The notes under the pieces were generated by a model. That model did not search any database. It saw nothing but the letters and a program-made list of their open reading frames with translations, and was not told the DNA's origin. 64,000 bases of DNA, from assembly GCF_900128455.1 (NCBI RefSeq), contig NZ_LT635783.1:3400546-3464545 (forward strand), in the 5' to 3' direction. How positions within the stretch are numbered: position 1 is the stretch's first letter; every line of letters starts with the position of its first letter. This document shows, in pieces, positions 1 through 9,701 of the stretch. The position numbers and the translations under genes were made by a program. The stretch is from Bacteroides mediterraneensis. Its GTDB lineage: Bacteria > Bacteroidota > Bacteroidia > Bacteroidales > Bacteroidaceae.

Positions 1-60
1 AATCAGGTAAGGCAAAGTCCAGCTTCTCCGCGACAGAAAAAACAAACGCAGCTTGTTCAT
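1..60 (-). CDS. potB: PotB-like polyamine ABC permease, N-terminal fragment
   Basis: Only the first 20 codons are in the window. They read [20 protein letters not shown], a short basic N-terminus leading into a hydrophobic stretch, as expected for the spermidine/putrescine permease PotB. The start ATG overlaps the potA stop codon (ATGA at 57-60), so the two are translationally coupled. The identification rests mainly on the position after potA; the rest of the gene lies outside the window. Confidence 0.7.
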   Translation of the reverse strand, partial: MNKLRLFFLSRRSWTLPYLI

Positions 61-1454
61 CGTTCCTCCCGTTTTACGCGTACCCGGATGTCTTCAGGAG
101 CAATGGATATCCCCACATGGTCTCCGTCATCCCATACGTCGTTGGTATCGACAAACACATTCTCATCCCAGTCCGACCAGACGGTCAGGTGATAATGGTT
201 CCCTTTATAAAGAATGAATTTCACTTCTCCCGTCAGCGTACCATCTTCGGCATCGTCCTGCAAGTCAATCTTGTCGAAATCCACTTCCACCTGTACTTCT
301 CCCAGAGGCACTTGCTGCAAATCGACCGGAGCACATTCAAATGTACAGCCCAGAAACTCCACATGCGTTTCATCCAGCAGTCTTCCGTCGAACGTGTTGC
401 ACAAGCGCTCCTTTTTCATGATATGGATGTCGTGAGGCTTCACCAGCAGGCCAACCTCCGCTCCTGCTTCAAACGCATGATAATCCTGCACCACGAACTC
501 ATAGTCCTGACACAGCACCACCATTTCATAATGTACGCCTTTGAAGATACACGACTGTACCACGCCGCGAAGCTGTGCCATGTCCGACACAGGAAAGATA
601 TACAGGTCTTCCGGACGGATCACCACATCCACCGGTGTCTGTTCACCGAAACCTTCGTCCACACACTCGAAATCCCGGTCGCAGAAATGCACCAGTCTGT
701 CTTTCACCATCACCCCGTTCAGGATATTGCTTTCGCCAATGAAATCGGCCACGAACGAATTGATGGGTTCATTATAAATATCAGTAGGAGTACCAATCTG
801 CTGAATACGCCCCTCGCTCATCACCACGATGGTATCGCTAAGGGTCAAGGCTTCTTCCTGGTCGTGAGTGACATACACAAAAGTGATGCCCAATGACTTG
901 TGCATCTCCTTCAGCTCCATCTGCATGTCCTTGCGCATCTTCAGGTCGAGAGCTGCCAGCGGCTCGTCGAGCAACAATACTTCCGGCTCATTCACGATGG
1001 CCCGCGCAATGGCCACACGCTGTTGCTGTCCACCGGAAAGGGAATTCACGTCACGATACTCATAGTCGGTCATACCTACCATTTTCAAGGCAGCCTTGAC
1101 CTTTTTCAGCACTACGTCTTTCGGAAGTTTCTTCAGTTTCAGTCCGAAAGCAATGTTGTCATACACATTCAGATGGGGAAACAATGCGTACTTCTGGAAC
1201 ACCGTGTTCACCGGACGCTTGTGGGGCGGAGTCTGGGTAATCTCTTTACCTGCAATGCAAATCACTCCTTCGGAAGCCGTCTGGAAACCGGCAATCAGGC
1301 GCAGCAAGGTAGTCTTACCGCAGCCTGAAGGTCCCAGTATGGTTACAAACTCTCCTTTTTTTATGGACAGATTGATATTATCCAAGGCCGTTTTTTCACC
1401 AAAAAACTTCGATACGCCCTTTACCTCTATAATCGGTTTGGTTTCACTTTGCAT
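57..1454 (-). CDS. potA: Spermidine/putrescine ABC transporter ATP-binding protein
   Basis: This is the ATPase that powers polyamine import through PotB/PotC from the cytoplasmic side. Visible motifs are Walker [10 protein letters not shown] (about residues 41-49), the signature LSGGQQQR (about 139-146), and Walker B LLLDEP with the D-loop. At 465 residues it is longer than the roughly 380 residues of Escherichia coli PotA. The extra length is all C-terminal and looks like a repeated TOBE-type beta module (two IRPED/IAPED motifs, about residues 277 and 453). It is followed without gap by potB. A -7 promoter element lies just upstream. Confidence 0.93.
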   Translation of the reverse strand: MQSETKPIIEVKGVSKFFGEKTALDNINLSIKKGEFVTILGPSGCGKTTLLRLIAGFQTASEGVICIAGKEITQTPPHKRPVNTVFQKYALFPHLNVYDNIAFGLKLKKLPKDVVLKKVKAALKMVGMTDYEYRDVNSLSGGQQQRVAIARAIVNEPEVLLLDEPLAALDLKMRKDMQMELKEMHKSLGITFVYVTHDQEEALTLSDTIVVMSEGRIQQIGTPTDIYNEPINSFVADFIGESNILNGVMVKDRLVHFCDRDFECVDEGFGEQTPVDVVIRPEDLYIFPVSDMAQLRGVVQSCIFKGVHYEMVVLCQDYEFVVQDYHAFEAGAEVGLLVKPHDIHIMKKERLCNTFDGRLLDETHVEFLGCTFECAPVDLQQVPLGEVQVEVDFDKIDLQDDAEDGTLTGEVKFILYKGNHYHLTVWSDWDENVFVDTNDVWDDGDHVGISIAPEDIRVRVKREER

Positions 1455-1475
1455 GATTTCTTAAAAATTAGTCCG

Positions 1476-1483
1476 CAAAGTTA
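1476..1483 (-). promoter_or_regulatory. -7 promoter element for potA
   Basis: On the minus strand the sequence TAACTTTG matches the Bacteroidota -7 consensus TAnnTTTG, 21 bases before the potA start codon. I see no clear TTTG -33 element at the usual spacing. Confidence 0.5.
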
Positions 1484-1584
1484 CATATTAATTCATTTTG
1501 CAGGATGATATCGCCGGCTTTTCTTCTTTATTTTTATCCAGTCCACAAAGAATGTAAAAGAAACTACATATTTATGCAACATTT

Positions 1585-2685
1585 TCATTTCAAACCTGAA
1601 AAATACATATCGAGCAGTTTCCTAGCCGCAGAGAAAGAAGTGGCTTTTCCATCCAACACTTCTTCTTCCTGCAAAGGCAATAAAGAGGCAATCTGCGGAT
1701 TCTGATAAAAACTGTCGCGCAGATGCTCGTTGATGGTTTCATACATCCAGTATTTGGCTTGTTCATTCCTGCGACGTTCAAAATAACCGTTTTTGCGGAC
1801 AAAATCAATGTAGGCATAAATCATATCCCAGATTTCCTTGATACCGATATTGTAAAAACCGGAATAAGTCAGCACCTGAGGCGTCCAGCCCGATTCGGGA
1901 GCTGGGAAAAGATGCAAGGCATTCCGAAAATGGGTAGCTGCCAGCTTGGCTTTCTCAATATTGTTACCGTCGGCCTTGTTAATGACAATGCCGTCGGCCA
2001 TTTCCATAATTCCTCGTTTGATGCCTTGCAGTTCATCACCTGTACCGGCCAGCTGAATCAGCAGGAAAAAATCGACCATGGAATGGACAGCCGTCTCACT
2101 CTGCCCGACTCCGACCGTTTCCACAAAGATTTTGTCGAAACCGGCGGCCTCGCACAAAATGATGGTCTCACGGGTTTTGCGGGCTACTCCTCCCAGCGAA
2201 CCGGCTGAAGGACTCGGACGGATAAAGGATTTGGGGTGTACAGACAGTTTTTCCATACGGGTCTTATCGCCCAGAATACTTCCTTTGGAACGCTCACTGC
2301 TGGGGTCGATGGCCAACACGGCCAGCTTTCCACCCTTTTCTTCCAGTACATGCAAGCCGAACACATCGATTGACGTACTTTTTCCGGCTCCCGGCACTCC
2401 ACTGATGCCGATGCGGATGGAATTGCCGGAATATGGCAGGCATTTTTCAATCACCTCCTGTGCCAGCACCTGGTGTTCCGGTTTCACACTCTCCACCAGC
2501 GTCACTGCCTGGCTCAGCATAGTCACATCGCCTTTCACGATGCCTTCCACATACTCTACAGCCGTGTACTGACGACGTTTGGGTTTCTTTCTCAGTTTCA
2601 GATAAGGATTAACAATGGAGGGCTGTTCCACTCCTTGATTGACAGTTAACCCCTTATAAGCTTCGTTGTTCTCGGGGTGTTCCAT
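1585..2685 (-). CDS. meaB: Methylmalonyl-CoA mutase-associated GTPase MeaB
   Basis: MeaB is a G3E-family GTPase that protects and reloads the B12-dependent methylmalonyl-CoA mutase, which works in the succinate-propionate route of Bacteroidales. The sequence shows Walker A GVPGAGKST (about residues 96-104), the following DPSSERSKGSILGDKTRM stretch, a DFFLLIQLAGTGDELQG switch region, and NKAD as the guanine-specificity motif. Length (366) is slightly above the usual 330 because of a charged N-terminal extension of about 40 residues. It begins 7 bases after the end of the DUF1573 gene and is probably co-transcribed with it. The mutase genes are not in this window. Confidence 0.92.
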   Translation of the reverse strand: MEHPENNEAYKGLTVNQGVEQPSIVNPYLKLRKKPKRRQYTAVEYVEGIVKGDVTMLSQAVTLVESVKPEHQVLAQEVIEKCLPYSGNSIRIGISGVPGAGKSTSIDVFGLHVLEEKGGKLAVLAIDPSSERSKGSILGDKTRMEKLSVHPKSFIRPSPSAGSLGGVARKTRETIILCEAAGFDKIFVETVGVGQSETAVHSMVDFFLLIQLAGTGDELQGIKRGIMEMADGIVINKADGNNIEKAKLAATHFRNALHLFPAPESGWTPQVLTYSGFYNIGIKEIWDMIYAYIDFVRKNGYFERRRNEQAKYWMYETINEHLRDSFYQNPQIASLLPLQEEEVLDGKATSFSAARKLLDMYFSGLK

Positions 2686-2692
2686 ACTTCAT

Positions 2693-3778
2693 TTATTTAT
2701 CGGACGATTTCAGCCGGGCTTTCACACGGATGGTAATCATCGGTTGGTTAGGGTCATTGGTAATCATCAAGACACGTGGAGAACCTTTCACACGGGGAAG
2801 ATTCTGTGCCAACACGGTAATCTTCATTTTGGTAGATTCTCCCGGTTTCAGCACCCTCTTGTTCAGTTTCACGGCCAAAGCCATACTGAACACCTGCATA
2901 TCCTGAATATTCAAATCAGATTTTCCTGTATTCGAAATGACAATGGTCTGCGACTTTTTCTGTTTGGGTTTCAAGTCTACAAATTCCAGTTCCTTGGCCG
3001 ACAAGGTAATCTGAGGCGGATTATTCTTCTGCTGTTCTGTCAATTTGGAGAAATCGGGCAACAGTGCTACGGATACCGGAATTTCATTTTCACTTCCCAC
3101 CTTGTCACCCGGGAAACGGGACAGATACACGGAAGCACGTGTAATACCCAGTTTCGGGAGTTTCTCGGAGTCCAGTGTCACCCGTATTTTTCCCGTCTTT
3201 CCACGTCCCAGCTTCTCCGGCTCAGCCGTAGCTTCCAGATAAGGAGGAAGATGCATCAGCACAGGAGAGTAAGCCTTATTGGAAGTATTGGCAACCAGCA
3301 ACTCAATCACCGGATGGTCACCTTTGTTCACCGATTTAAAATCCAATTCATCCAGGTTCAAGCGAATAGCTCCCACGGCATAGGGATGCGTAAAGGAGAA
3401 GTTCTTGGCATCGGCTGTCACCTCTCCGTTGAAATCCAGATAAATCGGCATAGGCGAAGCATTGCAGTAGACACCCACATCTTTGTAGAAATGCCCGATG
3501 GCTTCCGCATCAAACACCACCGTAATTTCTCCCTTTCCTCCTGCCGGAACAGGCTCTTCTGTCCATTTCGCTTTGGCGCAACCGCAAGAGGTCGTCACAT
3601 TGGAAATGACCAGTGGTTTGTCGCCCGTATTGGTAAACGAATAAATAACAGTGGCCGGATTTCTCCATAAGACATATCCCAAATCCTTTGTCTGCATGTC
3701 AAAAGTGATTTTGGGCTGTGCAAACAAAGAAAAACAGGCAGCCATACACAACAGGAAAAAAGTATATATACGTTTCAT
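2693..3778 (-). CDS. DUF1573 domain secreted protein
   Basis: The start at 3778 (MKRIYTFFLLCMAACFSLFAQ) gives a clean signal peptide; an upstream in-frame ATG at 3832 would bury it and overlap the promoter. The mature part contains DUF1573-type immunoglobulin-like modules. The first has the typical VISNVTTSCGCAKAKW, with the paired cysteines of the family. A second module with VISNTGKSDLNI follows in the C-terminal third. DUF1573 proteins are abundant periplasmic or surface proteins of Bacteroidota with no proven biochemical role. It shares a promoter with meaB. The function is unknown; the family call is firm. Confidence 0.85.
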   Translation of the reverse strand: MKRIYTFFLLCMAACFSLFAQPKITFDMQTKDLGYVLWRNPATVIYSFTNTGDKPLVISNVTTSCGCAKAKWTEEPVPAGGKGEITVVFDAEAIGHFYKDVGVYCNASPMPIYLDFNGEVTADAKNFSFTHPYAVGAIRLNLDELDFKSVNKGDHPVIELLVANTSNKAYSPVLMHLPPYLEATAEPEKLGRGKTGKIRVTLDSEKLPKLGITRASVYLSRFPGDKVGSENEIPVSVALLPDFSKLTEQQKNNPPQITLSAKELEFVDLKPKQKKSQTIVISNTGKSDLNIQDMQVFSMALAVKLNKRVLKPGESTKMKITVLAQNLPRVKGSPRVLMITNDPNQPMITIRVKARLKSSDK

Positions 3779-3806
3779 TGATTTTATTCTTTCTAAATTA
3801 CGGAAA

Positions 3807-3837
3807 CAAAGATAAAGAGAAAACGGAAACAAGCAAA
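3807..3837 (-). promoter_or_regulatory. Promoter of the DUF1573-meaB unit
   Basis: On the minus strand TTTG (3834-3837), a 19-base spacer and TATCTTTG (3807-3814) match the Bacteroidota housekeeping promoter exactly. The start codon is 29 bases downstream. Confidence 0.75.
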
Positions 3838-3872
3838 ATCAAGCCTGAAAATTTATTCCGTCCAGACTTCTG

Positions 3873-3909
3873 TAAAAAAAGTCCGGGCAGGACTTACCCA
3901 CCCGGACTT
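3873..3909 (-). terminator. Rho-independent terminator after the alpha-2-macroglobulin gene
   Basis: The arms AAGTCCGGG (3879-3887) and CCCGGACTT (3901-3909) pair perfectly. On the minus strand they are followed by a run of T (complement of 3874-3880). The stem starts 3 bases after the stop codon. Confidence 0.85.
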
Positions 3910-3911
3910 AC

Positions 3912-6900
3912 TTATTCCACTTGAAGGCTACACCCTTCCGTATGACTTCCGAACTCCGGCGCATATACCGACTGTAGGATGGCCGTTCCGGCCTGATAGG
4001 TTCCTGTACGGTCTACGTAGACTTCGTATTCTATCACGTAACTGCCTTTCCGCAGGTGGTCGATAAAGAATGAGGTGGCCGCATCTCCCGGAGCCTGATA
4101 ATATCCCAGCCCGTCTTTCCACACATAGCCGGATAATTGTTGCACAGGTTCCATGCAGGCAGCCCGTTCGTCTTTCAGGCTGACAAAATCCATATCCCGG
4201 TCGGTACGGAAGGTCAGACGGACGGTCAACCGGTCACCCACATGCAAGAGGGACTTCCGGCCCAAGGTCTTACCTTTATATATATACTCACGTGACACCT
4301 TCAAGCCGTCACCTTCAAACTGCTGAACCCGGTCCATATCTTCCAGGTATTGAGTATAAACCGCTCCCCATCCAGCCCCTTTTCCCGTATGGCTTACTGT
4401 CAGTTTCTTCACATGGGTATCCTGCCCTGTCCATGTCTGACGGATATATCCCAGTCCGTCGTCCGGCGTCTCCAAGTGGATACCTGTCGCCTTTGCCTCC
4501 ATCTTCCCCGTTTCTTGCAAAGCGATTCCATCGGACAACAACGCATAGAGGGCATCTGCCGTAGCCAACGGAGTGCTCCAACACTGCACCTGCTTCTGCT
4601 TCAGCAGCCAGTGCTTCATCTCGTTCAACATCGGTTCATCCTTTTCCATCAGCTGAATAGCCTCCATGGCAGCCACCTGCGTCGGAATCCGGTAACCGTT
4701 CCAGGCATACAAAGCTTTCGGTGTATCGAAATAACGTCCCATTTCCGGAGTCGCTACAGTGTATTCCTTAATGGAATGTACCAAAGCTTCTGCCTGCGAC
4801 TCCTTTCCCTGCGCCTGCAGAATCCGGGCAATCAAGGCCTTCTCATAGATGGAGTATTCACTGGAACGGTTTTCCAGTTTTGCCACCATATATTCCTTGG
4901 CTTCCTGCTGTACCCGGGCAGCTGCCGCTTTATCCAGCGAAACAATATACAAGTATCTCACGGCCAGTTCACTGGGCAATTGAACTCCATTCTTTTTCGA
5001 TTCATACTCCTTGAGTTGCCGATATTCCTCACAGAATGCCGCCTCCAGGCAATTTAAGGCTTTCAAATACATATCCGACACACGCACTTCGCCCATCACT
5101 TGCATGGATTTCAGACGGGCCAGCAGTTCCGTCACCTGAGTGGTCACCATCCGGCTTCCCACCATGCCGCCAAACCAGCTCCAGCTTCCATCCGACTTTT
5201 GCAAGGAGCTCAGTTTCGTTACAGCCTGCTCCATACGATACTTCATCGCATTCAAGTCGAACAGCAACCCTATCCGTCGCTGTTGTTCCTGCTCACTGGC
5301 CGCTTCAGCCAACCAAGGAGTTTCCGCCAGCAACAAATTCTTCAAATCCGGATTCTGTTCCAGCTCACTCCATAAAGTTTCTTTCTTCACGCCCTGCTTC
5401 CGCCAAGTGTCAAACACCGTCTGAATCTGCGGATTCAATTTCACAATCTTCTGTGCCAGCGCCTGAGCATAATAAGCCGCAGCCCAAGAAAACGCATCGT
5501 CCTGTTGCGGATTGCCAACTACCGGAAGTGCCTGCACAGCATACCAGATAGGGTTGGCAGTCAATTCAATGGTCAGCCGACGGTTTTCGGCCGTCTTGCT
5601 CTGTCCGTTAAACCTGCCCTTCAGGTCCACCTGCTGGGATTGTCCGGCTTCCACCTGCAACGACTGCGTCTCGGTCATCCATTGCTTATCGGTCAGTACA
5701 GGCAGGTAGTGCTGTTCACCGTCACTGAACTCACCCGCTTCGGCCTGCATCCGGCAAATCAAGACCTCACAATCCGTTTTCACTGGAAAAGCAAAACATA
5801 CACTGCCCGTTTCTCCGGCCCTTACAAAGAAGTCCTGAGCCGACTGATAGATTACAGTTCCATCCACCGGATTCACCAGCTCCAACCGGGCCTTTCCTTT
5901 CACCTCCTCGGTGGATAAATTCATCAACGAGGCTGCCAGTGAAGCCTCATCCCCCCGCCGAAGGAAACGAGGCAGGTTCGGCTGAAGCATAAACGGTTTT
6001 TCGGTACGAGTTTCGGACTGCATGAGTCCATAATCCATGTCACGCGTATGCGCAAATCCCTGGAACTTCCACTGAGTCAACGCATCCGGCACGGTAAAGA
6101 CCAGCCGTACGGTACCAGTTGAATCAGTCCGCAAATCGGGATAGAAGAAAGCGGTTTCCGCGAAATTTTCCCGTAAAGTCAAATCCGGCTCTGCTTTCAA
6201 TTCAATTTTCGCAGACTGAAGTTCCACGAGCAATGCCCCCTCATTCTGCGAGAATCCCTCTTCCTCCAAAGCCACATCCTCTTTCATCATCACATTCGGT
6301 GCCGCCGCAGCTGCCTTCATCATGATTCCCGTACCTCGAATCATCTGCACATTGCGGGTCAGACTTTGATACAGCTGCAAAGAAGGAATCCACAAGCGAC
6401 TGTACAACTGCCAGTTATCCGGTACATAGACGGAAGACAGAGAATAGGTATAGAAGGGAGAGTAAGCCATTGCCACACTGTTCATCTGCTGGATGAACGG
6501 CATCACCGAAGGTGTATAACGCCTGAAAGTCAGATAGAAGTTCCATGGATTCTCCCACAAACGGTCGAGAGAAGCATCGTACAAAGTAGCCAACAGACGG
6601 GCATCTGCCGGCCTACCGGAGGCATCCAGAATCCGCATTGTCCAAGTTTCCTCTGTACCCGGACGCAGACGGTCGCGGAAAGTCTCCCATTGCAATTTCA
6701 GTTTCTTCTCGGGAACCGGACGCTTCAGAGCCACCTGTTTGGAATACCAGATACCCTCCTTCATAAATCCGAAGCTGATGGTGATTCCATCGCCATACTC
6801 CGGCTTCCAAGTATAGGAGAACGGGCGGATTTCCTCGTTCAACATCTGAGCCTCAGACACCAGCATCCGATTTCCGCTATATACATGATAAAACAGATGT

Positions 6901-9530
6901 ACATTCTTCTCACTGCTACCCACGTACAAAGTCACCGGCCGGTCGGCCTGCAGTTCCATACCGTCCTGATAGAACCATTCCACGGTCTTTATCGGAGGAA
7001 CGCTGTCACTCAAAGAGAAGAGTACCAATTCCTGTTCCGCGCGACAAGGGCGTCCGTGCTCATCACGGGCAGATACTTCCAGCACGTATTTTCCGGAAGC
7101 CAGCTGTTTCCACGCCTCCGGCAAGAAAGGCTGGCCAGACTTCACCGTATCCGACCATACAGTCCGTCCTTTCTTTCCAGCCTCACCCAAGAGGTAAAGA
7201 TGACAAGCCACCTCCAAGGCCACCGGCTGACGTTGCAGATTCAAGGCTTGCACCTGAATCTGCTCCAGCTTCTCACGGGCCACTTTCCCAGCCAATCCCT
7301 TTATCTGTAATCCGACAGCATGTTCCCCTACCGGAAGTACCAGTACCCCTTTCTGGGTTTCTCCAGCCACATCCGTCACCTCCGCTTCTATCCGGTAACA
7401 ATAGAAGCCGTCCCATCCCAAGGAAACCTCCGTATCCGGACGCTCCAAGCAGACTTTCAAGGCAAAAGTCCCGTCTGCCTGCGCCATCAGTTCTCCTTCG
7501 GCCAACAGCTTCTCTTCCGCATCCATACGCCAGAACCAAGCTTTCGAGCGAGTCAAAGTATAACGTATCTTACCGCCCTGTACCGGCGCACCCGAGAACT
7601 TCTTCGCCGTTCCCTCCAACGTCAGAGAGTCTCCCATGGTATAGGCCTCCTGCACCTCCTTCCAAATCACCTCAAACGTCGGACGTTTGTATTCTTCCAC
7701 CCGAATAGCACAAGAAGTCTTCTCCGATTCTATGCGGAACGTTCCGGCCAATGTTTCCGTCGGCAACTGGAACTCTGTGGAGAATGCACCAAAATCGTCG
7801 GTTGTCAACTCCTTTCGGGCGATTTCCTGATTGTGGGTATCCCGCAAAGCCAGCCACACAGCCGCCTCCTTACGAACCTGCACCTCATCCCCATTCTGCG
7901 TATAAGCCACTCCCGATACGTACACCGTCTGTCCTTTACGATAGAGTGCACGGTCAGTAAACAAATCCATCCGGTCGATAGCCTTCTGCATGCTGTTTAC
8001 GGTAGACAAGATTCTTCTGGACCAATAGGATACCTCCATAAAATCATCTTTCGCAGTCCGTGCATGCATCCACAACTGTGTATTCATATCCGGAACCACT
8101 ACCTTCCCTTGCTTGTCTGTACGATACGTCTTATACACCGTATAATTACCCGGTACCGGTATTGAATAGAACACCAGTTCGGCTCCTGCCACCGGCAACC
8201 CCGTTTTCCGGTCTACCACGTGACATTCGGTCTGCTTTCCCTCCATCGGGAAAGAAACTACCTGAAGCGAAGACAGATGCACCACATCGTATCCTGTCTT
8301 ATCCTTATAACCATCGGGAATGGACTTCAACACATAAATTCCAGCTTCCGGCATCCGACAAGTCAAAATAGATACCGAGTCCTTATAATCAGGTGTTTCC
8401 GGCAAGTCCAGCCGCACCTTATCCATCAGTGTGCCATATTTCTTAATTAATGCTGCATGGTCCACACTATTGGCAAACACAGAAGAAGACGCCTTGAGAT
8501 TCAATTTATACCATTCCAACGTAGCCCCTGCCAGGTTCTTGCTAGTGACACGAAGTTCCGTTTCCGCCTGTGGATAAGGCCGAGTCACCTGTACCGAAAG
8601 CGAAGGCATGCACACGATACGCTGCTTGTCTTTCAGGTCAGCGGCAAACTCCGAATCGGGATAACGCTTCAGTCCCTCTTCAATCACCTTTATTTCGGAT
8701 ACGAAATCCTGCTTCCGGTGATAGAAATCCGCCCAACAGATATACACCGCCGCACAGGCATCCAATCCAACATAGGTTTCCGCCCACGACTTCCACAAAT
8801 CCACCGCCTGAGTGTCCGACACCGGTTGCGGATATCGCCATCCCCTGCGTTGCCAGCAGCTCAACCGTTCCAAACGGGTCAGTAACTCAGCCTCACGATT
8901 GTGCACAGCCTTGTATTGTGCCAGTAACATTTCATAATCCTCATACACGGCACATTGCACCTCCTTACTGTCCTGCCCGCTCATCTTCAACCGATAAATG
9001 ACCTGCCGCAACAACAGGTCGTACATATTGTCACCGAAATAACGCTGGCTCCATTTTCCAATCTCCGTCATCGGACGAAAATCTACGGCCGATACAGACG
9101 ACAAGGCCTCTTTTTCTTTTACTGCCTGATTGAAATAATACAGTACGCTATCCATCTTCTCAGGATGAAGCTCCAACTTATAATATCCCGTAAGGAACAT
9201 CAGTACGGCTTTCTGCAAAGGGTCGCTCTCCTTCATGGCCCAATCTTCCATATACTGAAGTTCCTTCTGCAGACTGTCTGGCGTAAGTTCCACCTGACAT
9301 TCCACCCGTGAAAAATACGCCTTCAGCATCTGCGGAGTATTTTTCTCCTTCCTGGCCTTTTCATAAATCTGATTCACCTGCACAATCAATGTCTGTGGCA
9401 AATCCTTTTTCCGACTCTCTTCCACATCCTTCCACAAGCGTTCGTAACTTTGAGCCACTCCAGCCAGTGGGAAAATAAAAGTCAGCCATCCGATGGCACA
9501 TAGTAAGAATAGTCTGTTCATATTCTTCAA
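3912..9530 (-). CDS. Large alpha-2-macroglobulin-like protein without thioester motif
   Basis: The 1872-residue product has a signal peptide (MKNMNRLFLLCAIGWLTF, then a hydrophobic run ending GVAQS). A helical N-terminal region of about 300 residues is followed by macroglobulin-type beta domains, an MG2-like part (DLFTDRALYRKGQTVYVSG), an A2M domain (RENFAETAFFYPDL, about residue 1140), and an alpha/alpha toroid-like segment. At the place where thioester macroglobulins carry CxEQ it reads GNPQQDDAFSW (about residue 1335), so the covalent trap is absent. Such proteins are thought to guard the bacterial envelope against proteases, often with PbpC, but no pbpC is adjacent. It is monocistronic, with its own terminator and a near-consensus -7 box (TATCTTTA at 9559-9566). 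Confidence 0.85.
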   Translation of the reverse strand: MKNMNRLFLLCAIGWLTFIFPLAGVAQSYERLWKDVEESRKKDLPQTLIVQVNQIYEKARKEKNTPQMLKAYFSRVECQVELTPDSLQKELQYMEDWAMKESDPLQKAVLMFLTGYYKLELHPEKMDSVLYYFNQAVKEKEALSSVSAVDFRPMTEIGKWSQRYFGDNMYDLLLRQVIYRLKMSGQDSKEVQCAVYEDYEMLLAQYKAVHNREAELLTRLERLSCWQRRGWRYPQPVSDTQAVDLWKSWAETYVGLDACAAVYICWADFYHRKQDFVSEIKVIEEGLKRYPDSEFAADLKDKQRIVCMPSLSVQVTRPYPQAETELRVTSKNLAGATLEWYKLNLKASSSVFANSVDHAALIKKYGTLMDKVRLDLPETPDYKDSVSILTCRMPEAGIYVLKSIPDGYKDKTGYDVVHLSSLQVVSFPMEGKQTECHVVDRKTGLPVAGAELVFYSIPVPGNYTVYKTYRTDKQGKVVVPDMNTQLWMHARTAKDDFMEVSYWSRRILSTVNSMQKAIDRMDLFTDRALYRKGQTVYVSGVAYTQNGDEVQVRKEAAVWLALRDTHNQEIARKELTTDDFGAFSTEFQLPTETLAGTFRIESEKTSCAIRVEEYKRPTFEVIWKEVQEAYTMGDSLTLEGTAKKFSGAPVQGGKIRYTLTRSKAWFWRMDAEEKLLAEGELMAQADGTFALKVCLERPDTEVSLGWDGFYCYRIEAEVTDVAGETQKGVLVLPVGEHAVGLQIKGLAGKVAREKLEQIQVQALNLQRQPVALEVACHLYLLGEAGKKGRTVWSDTVKSGQPFLPEAWKQLASGKYVLEVSARDEHGRPCRAEQELVLFSLSDSVPPIKTVEWFYQDGMELQADRPVTLYVGSSEKNVHLFYHVYSGNRMLVSEAQMLNEEIRPFSYTWKPEYGDGITISFGFMKEGIWYSKQVALKRPVPEKKLKLQWETFRDRLRPGTEETWTMRILDASGRPADARLLATLYDASLDRLWENPWNFYLTFRRYTPSVMPFIQQMNSVAMAYSPFYTYSLSSVYVPDNWQLYSRLWIPSLQLYQSLTRNVQMIRGTGIMMKAAAAAPNVMMKEDVALEEEGFSQNEGALLVELQSAKIELKAEPDLTLRENFAETAFFYPDLRTDSTGTVRLVFTVPDALTQWKFQGFAHTRDMDYGLMQSETRTEKPFMLQPNLPRFLRRGDEASLAASLMNLSTEEVKGKARLELVNPVDGTVIYQSAQDFFVRAGETGSVCFAFPVKTDCEVLICRMQAEAGEFSDGEQHYLPVLTDKQWMTETQSLQVEAGQSQQVDLKGRFNGQSKTAENRRLTIELTANPIWYAVQALPVVGNPQQDDAFSWAAAYYAQALAQKIVKLNPQIQTVFDTWRKQGVKKETLWSELEQNPDLKNLLLAETPWLAEAASEQEQQRRIGLLFDLNAMKYRMEQAVTKLSSLQKSDGSWSWFGGMVGSRMVTTQVTELLARLKSMQVMGEVRVSDMYLKALNCLEAAFCEEYRQLKEYESKKNGVQLPSELAVRYLYIVSLDKAAAARVQQEAKEYMVAKLENRSSEYSIYEKALIARILQAQGKESQAEALVHSIKEYTVATPEMGRYFDTPKALYAWNGYRIPTQVAAMEAIQLMEKDEPMLNEMKHWLLKQKQVQCWSTPLATADALYALLSDGIALQETGKMEAKATGIHLETPDDGLGYIRQTWTGQDTHVKKLTVSHTGKGAGWGAVYTQYLEDMDRVQQFEGDGLKVSREYIYKGKTLGRKSLLHVGDRLTVRLTFRTDRDMDFVSLKDERAACMEPVQQLSGYVWKDGLGYYQAPGDAATSFFIDHLRKGSYVIEYEVYVDRTGTYQAGTAILQSVYAPEFGSHTEGCSLQVE

Positions 9531-9633
9531 ATTAAAATTCCACTTCGGTTGTTTCTTATAAAGATAAAGTAGATTTCTTAAATTACTGCATAGTTTTTAA
9601 TTAAAAGAAGCAAACGAAGCCACCTGAGGGTAT

Positions 9634-9676
9634 AAAAAGAGAGAGAACCAGATTCTCCACGAATCCGGTTCTCTCT
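9634..9676 (-). terminator. Terminator after pepD
   Basis: A 16-base stem (9640-9655 with 9661-9676, one mismatch, 5-base loop) is followed on the minus strand by five T (9634-9638). It ends the flippase-pepD transcript before the divergently placed leader of the macroglobulin gene. Confidence 0.88.
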
Positions 9677-9701
9677 ACATCTGTATTTTAGGTCTAAAAG
9701 T

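Noticed and set aside
117-896. Long plus-strand open frame opposite potA
   Set aside because: It is a shadow of potA codons; the product is His/Arg-rich with no domain pattern.
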